A stretch of 64,000 nt of DNA from Notospermus geniculatus (GCA_002633025.1 NMRB01000667.1:241144-305143), one strand, 5' to 3'; positions 24,022-35,974 are shown, counted from the first letter of the stretch. Notes: generated by a model from the letters alone, not told the origin. Made by a program: numbers and translations.

Positions 24022-24391
24022 GGTGAAAATCAGTTTATTTGACAAATAATAACATGCAATATTTACATGTAGATTTGGCAGCCACGGTGCCCTTGGATAA
24101 AATATCGGTAAATTTGATCTTGTTCTTTCTACATTCTTCGCTGAATCTTGTTACATCACGGCAAAGATCAAATTCGCGTTTTATGGGAACGTTGCTTTTG
24201 CCATTAACAAATGCACAGAAGTCAATGAAACTCGCAAATCGTGGATGCAGTATCGGCTTGGCAATCAACGGCTTTTGCTTATTCCATCAATCCTTGCCTG
24301 TTCCGATTCATTGACAGTAATGTGCATTATTGTGACAAACATTGTGTACACTCTGACTCCGCATCAATTTATCACAATTATATTTTTAGTT

Positions 24392-24718
24392 NATGTAGTG
24401 CATCCAACACAGTGCTGATGATTTGCGACGTCGTGACGCCGTGTAAACATGGTCCGCAAGGCCTTCATGACACAGCCTCGTAGGCTACACACCGTCAGCC
24501 AGACCGTTTTTCATAACATGCGCGAAGACTGGACCTTCGCGAACACTACGCGGCCAGGCTTCGCGAAGGGTGCGCGAACGTCGGCAGTTAATGTTCGCGC
24601 ACCGTTCTCGCCGAGTTCGCGAAGTCTTCGCGCACGTCGCGAGAATGGTGCGCGATAGAGCTTCGTACACTGCGCGCAGGGTGCGCGAAGCACATGGGAT
24701 GTCAATTGTGCCCTGTAC
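24392..24718. other. Spacer between duplication copies, begins with assembly N; GCGCGAA-rich
   Basis: After the N at 24,392 comes a segment rich in TTCGCGAA/GCGCGAAC motifs in both orientations (24,525-24,690), unlike its neighbours in base composition. No gene recognised. Confidence 0.6.
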
Positions 24719-24753
24719 TGTATAGCCTGCTAAGAGTAATTAAAATAATATTA

Positions 24754-24884
24754 GGGAGTTTAAGAAATCAAACGATAAACGTTAACTTTACGACAACGTC
24801 ATTTTTCGTACTACGAATTCACCAGATTATATATTACATTTTCGGTACAAAAAATAACGTTGTCGTAAAGTTAACGTTTATCGT
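24754..24884. mobile_element. Short inverted-repeat MITE in copy B
   Basis: Counterpart of 20,587-20,727, with the same AAACGATAAACGTTAAC arms. Confidence 0.8.
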
Positions 24885-26034
24885 ACATGTACTCATGCCC
24901 CACTTAATGACGAAGTATCATCGAGAGTACGTTCACGCAGTACACTCTAAACCTACGTAGGATCGCTCCAAGTTCTCGTCATCTCGGATAAGACTTTCCA
25001 ATTTAATCAGCTGACAAGCTTAACACTGATTGACATGATTGATACCGAGTCGGAGGTGACATTTCTGCGACTCTTGAGACGGTATCGGGCAGCAGTGTCA
25101 GATATGTATGGAGAGGGACACACTGAAATGGCCCCGGAAGGCCAAGGATCGTTGGACGTCCGTTAAGGTGTGCACATGGCAACATTTTCAATCTCAACAT
25201 TTTGTGTATTCAGGCATGTCAGGGGGAAAAGAGCTTCCCAATGTACTATTCCAATGTTGTTGTTGTTGTTGTTGTTGGCCTGCTCTCGAATGACGTTTTG
25301 CTCAGCAGATAGCTCCAGTGTGCGGCAGGCTTAAAGGGTCAAAAGATCGTGCTGCTCAGGGCTGTTTTCATGCCGGTGTGCAAACTGCTTCCAACATTTT
25401 GAACAACATTCCGAGTAACGTGTTGTGGACGTTGTCTGTGCTCAGGGGAAATGTTGGTATAATTTGTTGGTCATACACATGAGGTTAAAAGATTATGCCA
25501 GCATCAGGAGATACCAGTACATTGTAGAAATGAATGATGTCATGATGCGTTATTGCTTCGATAAGAAAATATGCCAGACTTTACAGAACCTGGGCATATG
25601 GTTAAACGATAGACTCCAATATTTACCTACGTATAGTGTGATAAATTGGTACTTCGCAAAATTGCAATGTGATAGCAGCTTCCGCGATAAGTAAACTCAT
25701 ATCGCCAGTAACATATATACCGTGGCTTATAAGGGCAATAAAGGGGAAGTCTTGGAGATTGGCAAAGGAAGAGCAATATTCCATTGCGGTCATTTTACAG
25801 GATGAGGACAACACACCTTTCCTGTCAGTGTTATTGCATTGTATTGTATTACCATCAGGCCCGAAGCCAAAGCATAATTGACCCTTGTAAGTATGGGAGA
25901 GCCATCTCAAGTTACTCATGTTCCTCACTTGGATGGGGTCTTTTACTTGCCCTTGCAAATGTGCAAGGTACAAGGCACCACGCCTTACCACGAGTGTTGT
26001 TTCCCCAACCTTATGCTTATCCCAATCGTTCAAC

Positions 26035-26290
26035 TTAAAGATAATGTATCACGGGTATTTTCGCGGGCCACGAAAATCATTGTTTATTTACATTTTGTTT
26101 GTTCATGTCGAGTGTTTTATTGTCTTATGAGTAATTTGTTGGTGGCGTGCCCCTCTAAAAATTCTTTTGACACCAAAAGTATTCAATTTGGTGGGTTGGC
26201 ATGTCCCAAAAAGTCCAAATAACATGATGTAAACATCCATGTTTACAAACATTGAATGTAAACAATGAAGTTGTGATAGATTATCTTTAA
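26035..26290. mobile_element. TTAA-flanked MITE (AGATAATGTATCAC ends) in copy B
   Basis: TTAAAGATAATGTATCACGG at the left and GTGATAGATTATCTTTAA at the right, 256 bases. It is absent from copy A and closely related to the element in the transglutaminase intron at 47,613-47,867. TTAA targets are used by piggyBac and Kolobok groups. Confidence 0.88.
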
Positions 26291-27348
26291 AGAAGTTCAG
26301 CTCCTCAGCAGAGATGAAAAGTTTGGGTGACCTCTTGTAGGGATTTAATAATTCAATTTAATTTTAATTATTTGATATGGCTTTACCCATAGATGATGCA
26401 CTTGCGATTAATCTGACAACAAGGAACTGACAAGGTCATAGAACGAGGATTTGGGGATTTCTAAGTGATCTCGTTGTCGAGAGAAAAATTAACGACCTCT
26501 TGTTAATGAAAGCACAAAATGCTGTTTTTCGAATTCCTGCCACATTGTTGGTATACGCCTGAGAAATAAGGGTCACTGTGTGTCAGCCTCGCTGATGAAT
26601 CTAGGGATTAAAGATGCGCCTGACTGCTTCCCGTTGCCGCGGCGGATTTACAGCAGTGACGCCTTTCACATTTGTTAAAGTCTCATTGGTAAAAAATGAA
26701 CGTGTATCTGGTTGATTTCCCAAGAGACGTTTGCAATCATTGCCAAGCCGATTTCCGCCGCAAAAAGCAGACGTCTGTTTAGATTTTTAGGTTATTAAAA
26801 AGCAGCCATGGACTATGTAGCGTGTGGCTCACTGACCTGTTGGCTAAGAGTAGAAAGAGGGGCTTTGTGCCGAGAAGAGAGGACAGGGTAAAAAAGTTTG
26901 ATGCGGATTCCCTGGGCAGTCTTACTCCTGTTGCGTGTACGATAAAATCACGTTTAAGAGGTCGTGTTGACAGGTAGGTGCTAAAATTAATCTGTAGGCC
27001 CTTTTTTTCATTGACAGTTCGCCTTGGACCCTGTGAAAAAAGGGGATTAGCAGGCTAAGCCAATCAGATAAAAGAGACCTATTTCGGATCATGAGTAATA
27101 CCAATTATATTTTTTGGTACACCATCATGAGCTCTTAAACGTGACTACACAGTATATGTCTTCGTCTTTGTCTGTGGACTCGACGTACGTTTGCCAAGAT
27201 CACAAGAACCTGTTGATATTAAATGCCGAACGGGAGCGGTTGTTTGTAAACATAGACTATCCATGCCATTTTGTCATCAGCGTACCTGCAATATCGTTGA
27301 CGACTTTCGAAGCATCGTGTTTTCCCTATCTACATGTAGCCCATTTAC

Positions 27349-27376
27349 CTGTAGCAATGAGTAGGTAAATTTTCAT
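27349..27376 (-). CDS. Candidate mini first exon in duplication copy B
   Basis: The context CACCATGA starts ATG AAA ATT TAC CTA CTC ATT GCT ACA G (MKIYLLIAT), followed by the donor GTAAAT and leaving phase 1. It is short but has a Kozak-like context and matches the phase-1 leader pattern of the other candidates. An identical one lies in copy A at 23,994-24,021. No downstream exon was recognised, so chance remains likely. Confidence 0.2.
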
Positions 27377-27748
27377 GGTGAAAATCAGTTTATTTGACAA
27401 ATAATAACATGGAATATTTACATGTAGATTTGGCAGCCACGGTGCCCTTGGATAAAATATCGGTAAATTTGATATTGTTCTTTCTACATTCTTCGCTGAA
27501 TCTTGTTACATCACGGCAAAGATCAAATTCGCGTTTTATGGGAACGTTGCTTTTGCCATTAACAAATGCACAGAAGTCAATGAAGCTCGTAAGTCGTGGA
27601 TGCAGTATCGGCTTGGCAATCAACGGCTTTTGCTTATTCCATCAATCCTTGCCTGTTCCGATTCATTGACAGTAATGTGCATTATTGTGACAAACATTGT
27701 GTACACTCTGACTCCGCATCAATTTATCACAATTATATTTTCAGTTAT

Positions 27749-28849
27749 TGATGATGTGCAAAATATTACTGAATGCAATGGTTGTGCAGAATCTAGTTTG
27801 AAACATTTGTGCACTCCGATCAATTCGTTTCTCATCTCGACGAACTAACACCGCTCTATCGTACCATCCGCTAGGACTTTCCCGCCGATCTGCTGGTGAG
27901 AGTTCGAACTGCTGGTTTTTAGCAGATGGGCTGTGTTTTTAAACACTCTCGATCGCTGAAGTTCCAAGCCGATTTAGCATTTTGTGGATTACTCAGTCAG
28001 TGTATTTCTTGCAATTGAAACGGTCGTTTGGTGCCTGAAACTGGGCCCTGAATGTTCTCTAGTATATTGCATGCATAGAGATGCACGCCTTATCTTTTTT
28101 CCTTTCAAACTCCTACATACCAGATCGAAATGCGTTATTTTTTACCTGCGCTGTCACCATTCCTTGCAACACTGCGCATTACCGTGATGAACTACACTTC
28201 CTACATGTACGCTCATCACTAGTTGCTTACACCCGTGCCATTTTGTGAAACCAGGCGGTCTACTGGAGATGTTGAAACCAGCCGATCTGAAAAAAAGCCT
28301 TTCAAACCGTGACCGACAGATCGGGGAAAAGTCCTAGCTGAGTAGCCACAGCATAAAAGGGAGTTTTCGCAAAGCCCCCGAAACGCCAACGCGAACGTCT
28401 ATCCTTTTGTTCGGTGCTATTGGGACTAGTACATGTATGTCGTGTTTCTGAATCAGTAATTTATCGTTCGACATAATTTTTTGTTCGACACAACATCTAC
28501 AACTGCAACTCGTAGTTACAAGTGTTTCGAGAGAGCGACGTATATTTGCTCAATGAAGTGCACTATGCTGTCCGTGTCTGGCAACTTGATCCTCGTGTAC
28601 AGGTCAAGAGAAGAAACAGATGTTTCAGTTTCCACACTCGTGGAGTTCCGGAAGCTCTTTAGATATCTAAATAATGTTCAACGTCATAACGTGGAAAAGT
28701 ACCGGGAAAGTGATCGGTTTCTAAGAATGCAACGAAAGTTCGGTAAAACAGATCTTTGCATTGTTTTTTTACATCTGCGATGCAAAACCACTATATAAGC
28801 ATAAATATAATGTTAGTAACGACGAAGAGAATATAAGATATTCACTTAC
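27749..28849. other. Intergenic beyond copy B, no gene recognised
   Basis: The frame 27,600-27,848 (+) is hydrophobic in part (MCIIVTNIVYTLTPHQF) but lacks a start or acceptor of quality. Confidence 0.45.
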
Positions 28850-28919
28850 CTTTTCTTGGTAAAAGAGCCAAAATCATGGCCATAAATATCCCGGCTGTAT
28901 TAGCACTTCCCAACATCAT
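28850..28919 (-). CDS. Possible signal-peptide first exon of an unidentified secreted or membrane protein
   Basis: The ATG at 28919 (- strand) gives 23 codons (MMLGSANTAGIFMAMILALL then PRK) with a strongly hydrophobic centre. It stops in phase 1 at an excellent donor (AAAAG then GTAAGT). This is the same architecture and phase as the signal exon at 41,089-41,152, so it may belong to another small secreted or GPI-anchored protein. Downstream exons on the - strand were not found; the sequence below it includes the A/B duplication. Confidence 0.42.
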
Positions 28920-30400
28920 GAAACAATAAGAAGTCCTGAATTTCGTCCTTGCATAGCTACATGTATGCAAAACATTAATCTTAATTGGCACAGGGCCGTG
29001 TCCTTCAGTGGCTGAAAGGACCGACGAACATTCTGAACATCCTATAATCCAGAACTGTTGCTGTCATTCACGTGTTTGAATGCACATTTCGGTGTGGCAT
29101 AAAATTCCGATGAAAACTGAACGATCACCGCGCCTACCTCGCCCTTCGAGTACGCTGTGGTAGTAGCAAATTATGTTACCGTAATTCAGGCGAAGGAGCG
29201 GATCACGGCGATCAGAATCAACGTGTTCGTATACACAGAATTGCAAACAGCATCTATTCAGTGAGACATTGAAAGTTGTTCATTGAATAGATTGATCAAT
29301 AACTGTTTGTCCCGCAACGTCAATAACCAACTTTGCACGTAGAACCACTCTGGTAAAAAAATTGTTCGTAAATACTTTCGCATCGAAATCTGTCCGTCTT
29401 CAGATTCTGCCGAGAGTAAAATAAATTCGCTCTGTATCCATCCTCGTCTTTCGACTCCCCGATATCCTGATGATGAGCATCACACATCGATTGGTTTTCG
29501 ACCGAACCCAGTCACAATTACCCTCAAGTGTTCAACAGAATGTCTTTTTTCAAAAATTCCAGATTTATCTTATCAGAGCAAGGTGCATCTAGTACACCTT
29601 TCCCTACGTCAGTCGGCAATAACAGAACCCATTCAAAAGAGAAAGCGGTGTAACTGCGCTCGACAGCTACCGGCAAAGTACATAACCTATTACTAACCGC
29701 AACGTTGAACTATCAACTTGCAACCAATCTCGCTTACAATTTCCTCTGTGGGCTTATCGAAACGTGATTTATCAAACCCTAGGCACTCTTAACATTTCTC
29801 TCACGCAGCCGGGATAGTTTTAATCGTTGAAAATAGCGTGCTTTCGGTACGGTTCTTCAGGCTGCACTCATATACCTGGGACCGACGCCGATTGTGCTCG
29901 CCGCATTGCCATTGGCTTTTCGGACCTGTAACACCTATACCACGAAGTCGAGGCTGCAACCTGGCGGGGGAGGGGAACAATAGAAAAGTTATTCAATATT
30001 CCAATGGCAACTTGACCTCATCTAAATCATCCTATAGATGAGGAAAGCAACACTGGTTCTAATTGTTCGCTCGAGTTGTCACAGATATCAGTGATTGGGG
30101 ATATGTCAACGCCAGGGAGAGCGCTTCTCAGTTGATTTCACCTGGTTGCCTCAATATGTCACTTCGACCATCGTGAGCCTTTATCATCTCTGGCAGCGTG
30201 TAGAATTCTGATTGAAGGGAAGGTATTTCCATTTCGTAATATCGCAAGCTTTGTAGTGTTGCCAACGTTTTTCCCAATTCTGTTCGGGTCGTGGATTCCC
30301 ACCCTGGACGACAGTATACAACAATAGTACATGTACACTTTATGTAAGTATGGGTTTGAGGGAGACGACGTCAATATTGGTGACATTTAATTCGATGACA
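28920..30400. other. Region upstream of the 28.9-kb leader exon, nothing recognised
   Basis: On the - strand this would be the promoter side of the candidate first exon at 28,919. No TATA-type element or repeat was recognised. Confidence 0.4.
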
Positions 30401-30649
30401 CACTGAAAAACTTTTCCTCATCAAAATGACGAACTTAGGTTCGTTTTCATTATCGCCAAACTGAGTATCTAAATTCGTCAAAATGACAAGTCCAGGTTCG
30501 TCATTTTGATGAACCCTTGTTTATGTTCGTAAAGAGTTCGTCAAAATGACGAATCTGGACTTGTCATTTTGACGAATTTAATAGATAATAGTTTGGTGAT
30601 GGAAAACGAACCTAAGTTAGTCATTTTGATGAAGAAAGGTTTTTCAGTG
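30401..30649. mobile_element. Fold-back element with CACTGAAAAAC ends and TCGTCAAAATGACGAA units
   Basis: The outer arms CACTGAAAAACTTTTCCTCA and the right-end complement enclose four internal TCATTTTGACGAA/TTCGTCAAAATGA arms, making it a multi-stem palindrome. A target duplication is not obvious. Confidence 0.78.
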
Positions 30650-32939
30650 CCATGTCAGTGGGAATGGGATTTTTTTGGGATACATGAACCCTTCCCCTTA
30701 TTTTACATCATTGTGTATTAATATGATCGCCGTTGTGTGCAATCATGGCAACACGAATTTTACCAAAAAAGGAGTAGCAGCTGTCGAATGCAGATGGGAA
30801 AGAAACATTTATTCTCTTGGCACTAAATGTATTATCACCTGCTGCAGAATAGATTTTTTAGATATTAAGCAGAAAAAAATTACACAACGGTTTGCAGAAT
30901 CGTAAATAAGATCTCGGTTATCCTTCGACGGGATGAAAGGTAAAGCCACTCATGTCAGAAACCACCGTTTTTACGCCGCGTTGCCAGAGGCAAATGAAGG
31001 ATATTGGGGTCGTTCGATATCCGGAAAAAGCCCTAACAAAGCTCTGCCTTTTTCCTCAGACGATGAGGCCAGTTTATCAGGAAATGATACATCTAGAGAT
31101 ACCGGCGGCGCTGAATGGTGAGGCAATGAAGCTTGACATATACCCGCATGATAAACACTACTCCGGTCAGTGAGACACAGGCGCGATACGGAACCGATAA
31201 AAAAGTATTGACAATGTATCCTGCTACTTCCGAACGAGTTAGAGAGCGTAACAATTGTATTTACCATCAGGATTTGTCTTGCTTGTCAGTGTTGACAATG
31301 AAGTCATTCGTCGATTCGTGTTTTTGTTCGAACACGAGTTAAGAAAGTCTCGTGAAAGTGGCATGCCTATATGAAAAACACTGTAATCCGATTGAATGTT
31401 GACTTTGACTAGATGAACAACATTGTTTTTCATTATCCAACTGTTGCTAACAATCTTTTTTAACTCGTTTTGGAACAAAATCCCAAATCAACGGCTATGG
31501 TAGCTCTCGTGACAACGTATGACTTAAAATTCTCACAGGTTTCATCCTCCCACAGCAGGGGTTTTTACCTACTAGTATCTCCTCTTTACCCACTCACACT
31601 GCGAGTGTATATGAAGAGGAGCGAGACCTAAGCTCTGCTATTGGAGGATGCACATGTTTCTTCTCGACTTTGCTGTTGAACTCTTCCCGCAACAAACATT
31701 TGTGATATCTTATTTTGCATTAACATCTTTGACATCAAGATGAATCTTTGGCATGCTTCTCTTGCCACGCCATCTTTTTTTCTGCGCTTTAATGGCATTG
31801 GGGGTAATTTAGTTAATGAAAGTGATATCTCAAAGTTTAAAGGGGCACGGGATGCGATCTCTTACTTGTATTTTGACTGCCGACGTAGAGGAAGCCACCT
31901 AGCGGCAGCAGTACAAACTAAAAAAACATTGAAAATGTACGAAGTACATCGGGTCCATTCGCCGACAACGTACATTTAGTTTCTCCCTGGTGTTGGAGAG
32001 TGGCGCTCACGGCGATGGTGGCGCCGGCTGTCGAGAAAAGTGGCAATACTGGGATCCTTTAATAGAAAAATTGGGTGAACATGTACAGCCGATACAATCG
32101 CGAAAGCTTGTGCTGCACTGGCGTACCTTAATGCTGTTATAGCACCGGTGCATCTCTTTCATCACAGTTACACCGTTATCGAAACTCGAGTAATAAGAAA
32201 TAAAATTCTCCTCTTCTGTCATTAAATTAACTTCAACGTTATTAAGAGTCACTTTCAAAGGTGTTTGAAGTATCGTATTCAGTCTTATTTTATATCACAA
32301 AGGCAATTATTTTGTCAAGGAAGCTATCTCATTTACGTTAGAAAAAATACTAATTGAAGATCATTACAACGTTTGTTTTAGTACGATAGCATCCTAATTA
32401 GCTAAACTAATTGGTTAATTAGTAAATTGAAAGCGGGACATAAATGTTTTAGTGAATGACACAGTGAATGTATAAATCTAGAGTAAGTTTCTGTAATGGG
32501 AGGAATTAAGGGAAGTTTTATCCTATTTTTTAGTGCAGGCATATAAATTGATGGAGTTAATTAGTCTTTGACGAGGCAAGACATTAGACTGAAAATCATC
32601 ATAAACTTTTAGGTCAGTTAAGTTCCCTGCAGTGTCGTAAGCCAGTTCTTATAAATGTACAGGGGAAATCCTCGTCCTCAAATCACCAATTGTAAGGTGG
32701 CGGGAAGGAAATTTAAGAGAATCGTGGAAGACAGGGCCACTAAGGAACATCGTAGACATTCATGCACATGAACATGTACGAACGTGTAGAATCCGACCAC
32801 TAATAATCATAAATAATGTGTGGCTTCTATAGAGCGTCTCGAGTCACTGCAGAATAGAGTGTCTTCACATCTTTACCTCAGTCTCTCTCTCTCTATGGCT
32901 TCAAAAACCCTTCTTGGGAACTCACTCGGCGCTTCCCTT
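30650..32939. other. Intergenic, no gene recognised
   Basis: Overlapping short open frames at 30,933-31,342 have no splice or family support. AT-rich from about 32,300 to 32,640. Confidence 0.5.
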
Positions 32940-33030
32940 GATCCTTTTAAACCAGCCAGGCGAGATTCGACTGGGAATCGAACCCGCAGCCGCTCCGTCA
33001 CGAGTCCGATCTTATGCCCCAATCACACTG
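32940..33030 (-). repeat. tRNA-like SINE head (- strand)
   Basis: Read on the - strand: TAGCTCAGTGTGATTGGGGC (A-box-like) then GCGGGTTCGATTCCCAG (B box). The anticodon arm does not fold as a real tRNA, so it is a SINE head or tRNA pseudogene. Confidence 0.5.
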
Positions 33031-33360
33031 AGCTAGTTCTCAGTACGTTATTGAAAATTTTTCGGAAAAACGTTCTCAAACTCTGTGCGAACGGAGTGGA
33101 CGTAGTGGCAACTTTTTAAAGTCTTTTTACGAACTTCATGGACGGGAAGGGTGCTCCAGAATCGATTCGATGCATTATTTGGCCAACGTTACACGTTCTA
33201 GCCCGTTTTACCATTTTTTAGGACGGGGCAGGACGTTTTGGGAACTACTTCAGTATGACAGGCCCTTTATACCCCCATCACACTGAGCTAGTTCTCAGTA
33301 CGTTCTTGAAAATTTTGCCGAACCGGCTCAAACTGTGTGCGAACGGAGTGGACGTAGTGG
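33016..33360 (+). repeat. Direct repeat pair ending at an assembly N
   Basis: CACTGAGCTAGTTCTCAGTA..GGAGTGGACGTAGTGG occurs at 33,016-33,111 and again at 33,268-33,360. The second copy stops exactly at the N at 33,361, so the pair may be an unmerged contig overlap or a genuine repeat. Confidence 0.7.
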
Positions 33361-33361
33361 N

Positions 33362-35683
33362 TCAGGATGTAATAGGAGAATGTATCCCCAGGAGAAGATG
33401 TCTGGGAATTAAAGATTCCATTGTTTGATTTTATCGATTGATCCAGGCTTTGTAACCAGAGTACAATGTACTGTACCTTAATCCGCCAACGTACAAAGAG
33501 CTATTTATGGGAGGAATCTCGTTCCTACCGTACCGTCTAGACTCCGTCAATAACCTGGTGACCGAAAATCCATAGCGGATGCTGAAACAACCAATTCTGA
33601 TGTTATAATGTGCACTGCACCGGTAAGCGGATAACAGAGTAAATTTCAATCAGCATGTAACGGCAACAAATTGATGTGTTGATCTCCGCTCTGTGCTCGT
33701 TAATTGAAGAAAAACTCAACAAAATATGTGGCACTTCCAACGAACGCTTGATGAACGAAGCGACAGTAATCAACATTACGATTCATGGAAAAAAATCGAA
33801 TTTTAAAGTTTATTGGCGAACTGTGACATTATTATTTGATGAGTGCTTGGAGCGTAGAGCAGTAAATTAAACAAATTCAGTCTGTTTTACTCAAATACTG
33901 CAGCAATGAGATGTAACAACTTGAGGCTGTGACACTCGTAATCTGTTCTCAAAGAATCTTCATCCCTTGGTGGGAAAGGCGACTTATGTACTCGTGTAGC
34001 TGCCGTACTTGCAGTTTTAATGCAGAAACCTGGGGCACGTGGGATTGCCGCAAAGAATCAGAGCTGGAAAAGGCGCGGAAATCCACAGTTTCGACCATAA
34101 TGGGTCACACAGCGCCCGGTGATGATATGAGGCGTACATGTATTTGAACACTCCACTCAACGCTGTTATCGTTGGCGGAAGAATTGAAGTACATGTGTCA
34201 CCGAAGACGGCGCTGATGACTCCTTAGCAATCAAAAGTCACTGCATGATACCGCCGACGCCGCCATAAGGTATGTGTTGATTGGCTGAAACATCCCATGG
34301 CCCCGAAGTGGTCCTGAGAGCGGATCACTGATTGGCTCAGCTTGTTTGGCGCCAATTCGTATACTTACTAGTGACGCCTATTGGCCATCATCTGAGAATC
34401 GCGCGAACAGAAGCAGTTTCGGAGCGCGGGTAATACGGGGAGCGATTGGAAGCTGTACTGCGTCCCATTCTTTCCGCCAGCGTATTCTTCAAGATATCAT
34501 CAAATGTGTAGGCGTGTGTGTGATATTTCATACTTTCCTGACAGGCTATTTACCAGAAAACTGTGCATTATAGATTTCGATTCGAACATTATCAATCGTT
34601 TTGAGGAGCAGGGGATTTGATATTTCTATTAGCGTAGATGAAAAATGCTGACTTATTCTAAATGGGACTCGGAATGTCGAATTCAAACGGAGATTGGGGC
34701 TTCTCACCGCCGTTCGTTTATCTATACGGGATTAAGTGCATTGAGATTGATATGTTCTCTGACTGTTCGAGGTCATTTTGTACCCATACCTCAACCGGTG
34801 TCACAGGAATATAGGTCCCCCAGGAATCTAAGTCCGGTTTTATTGTTCAACGAGGGTTTAGGATACATAGCTTGAGTGTTAAGGCAAAACCTAGCAAGTC
34901 ATAATTTTTTTTACAAATTACAAATTAATTAGTTTATTGATCAGTATAAAATATACATTTTTACTGCAGTAGTACATGTACAATAAACTGTGCTCGTGGT
35001 GCAGGTAGAAAAAGGAGAGACGGAGAAAAGCAAAGCAACAGAGGATCGTCTTTTGGAATGTACGTACCTCTGCTGCACAGCGTGACAAAAGAAGACAGTG
35101 CAAAATACATAAAATGAGTATACATGTATTTAATCACATTTTTTGAGTTGTTACTATTTTTGGACTTACACGTTTACTAAGTTTGGTCTCATTTTCTAAA
35201 CCGTATTTTCTCAAAACTGAAAAAAAACTGACTTGCTAGGTGTTGCCTTAACACTCCAGATAGCTACAGAGGCCATGACCATTTGAGTAAAGCCCTACCG
35301 TATCAGACTACATGACCTGCTAGTGCATTCTGCACCTTTAACACGACGAACGGCACATAAACAAAACAATATGAGACACCACTTGTTCTAATATCTTGTT
35401 CTAATAACGCCTACTTCTGACAAAGATGGTCATCGTTCTTCATGTAATACAAACGGAGAAGATAAATACCAATTACAAATTGACAATTTGACTTATTTAT
35501 TACACATAAAGATTAACTAGGAAAGTAGTTAGGAAGCCATATAATGCAAGGGATCACACTCAGGACAATCAAGACATTAATGTACTGAGTTTATAAGTAT
35601 AAATCTCGCGAATAAGTCAGCTCGGTGCAATTACTGGATGTTTAGTGCCTTGAGAGGTATAGACAAGTGAAAAGGGTACGTTT
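33362..35683. other. Intergenic with one CCAAT-box repeat
   Basis: Apart from the repeat at 34,315-34,420, nothing is recognised. Confidence 0.45.
34315..34420 (-). repeat. Dispersed repeat with CCAAT and TTTGGCGCC boxes, copy 2 (inverse of 1,580-1,700)
   Basis: Contains CACTGATTGGCTCAG, TTTGGCGCCAATTC (E2F-like) and AGTGACGCCTATTGG, all shared in inverse orientation with copy 1. Confidence 0.55.
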
Positions 35684-35947
35684 TAAGCTAGGAATCCACT
35701 GCTGATTTTCTGCGTTGCGACTTGCTGTGCAACCTGCCACCTGCGATTGAATACGATCGCAAGGAACTGATACCGGCCGGCCGCCGACCGATTGCCGACT
35801 GAAATTGACCACGTCTTCAGCATTGGTGGAAATCACGTCCAGCGAGTCCACTACGGCGATCGAGTGCCCACTTGCCACGCAACCCAGTTGCAAATCAAGT
35901 CGCAACGCAAAATCAGCTTGAAAGTCAATGATGGATTCCTAGCTTTA
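35684..35947. mobile_element. Fold-back MITE (AAGCTAGGAATCCACTG family), copy 1
   Basis: The ends AAGCTAGGAATCCACTGCTG and GATTCCTAGCTTTA enclose CTGCGTTGCGACTTG/CAAGTCGCAACGCA arms. A second copy lies at 57,318-57,595. Confidence 0.85.
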
Positions 35948-35974
35948 GGGAAACGAAGCGAGCGCCATCCGTAA

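Larger units (their letters stand above)
20556..24391 (+). repeat. Large direct duplication, copy A
   Basis: Co-linear with 24,719-27,748 (copy B) over most of its length at about 95% identity by eye, from TGTATAGCCTGCTAAGAG to the poly-AT stretch ending at an N (24,392). Copy A carries extra 20,735-20,965, a Mutator-like insertion (21,992-22,679) and a hairpin MITE (22,855-22,929). It lacks the TTAA MITE of copy B. No gene is evident inside except weak exon candidates. Confidence 0.93.
24719..27748 (+). repeat. Large direct duplication, copy B
   Basis: Second copy of 20,556-24,391, lacking the Mutator-like and hairpin insertions and carrying a TTAA MITE at 26,035-26,290. After 27,748 it continues into sequence absent from copy A. 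Confidence 0.93.

Noticed and set aside
24035-24268. 77-codon - strand frame conserved in both duplicate copies
   Set aside because: Conservation is no higher than in clearly non-coding flanks, and amino-acid changes are not avoided. No family recognised.
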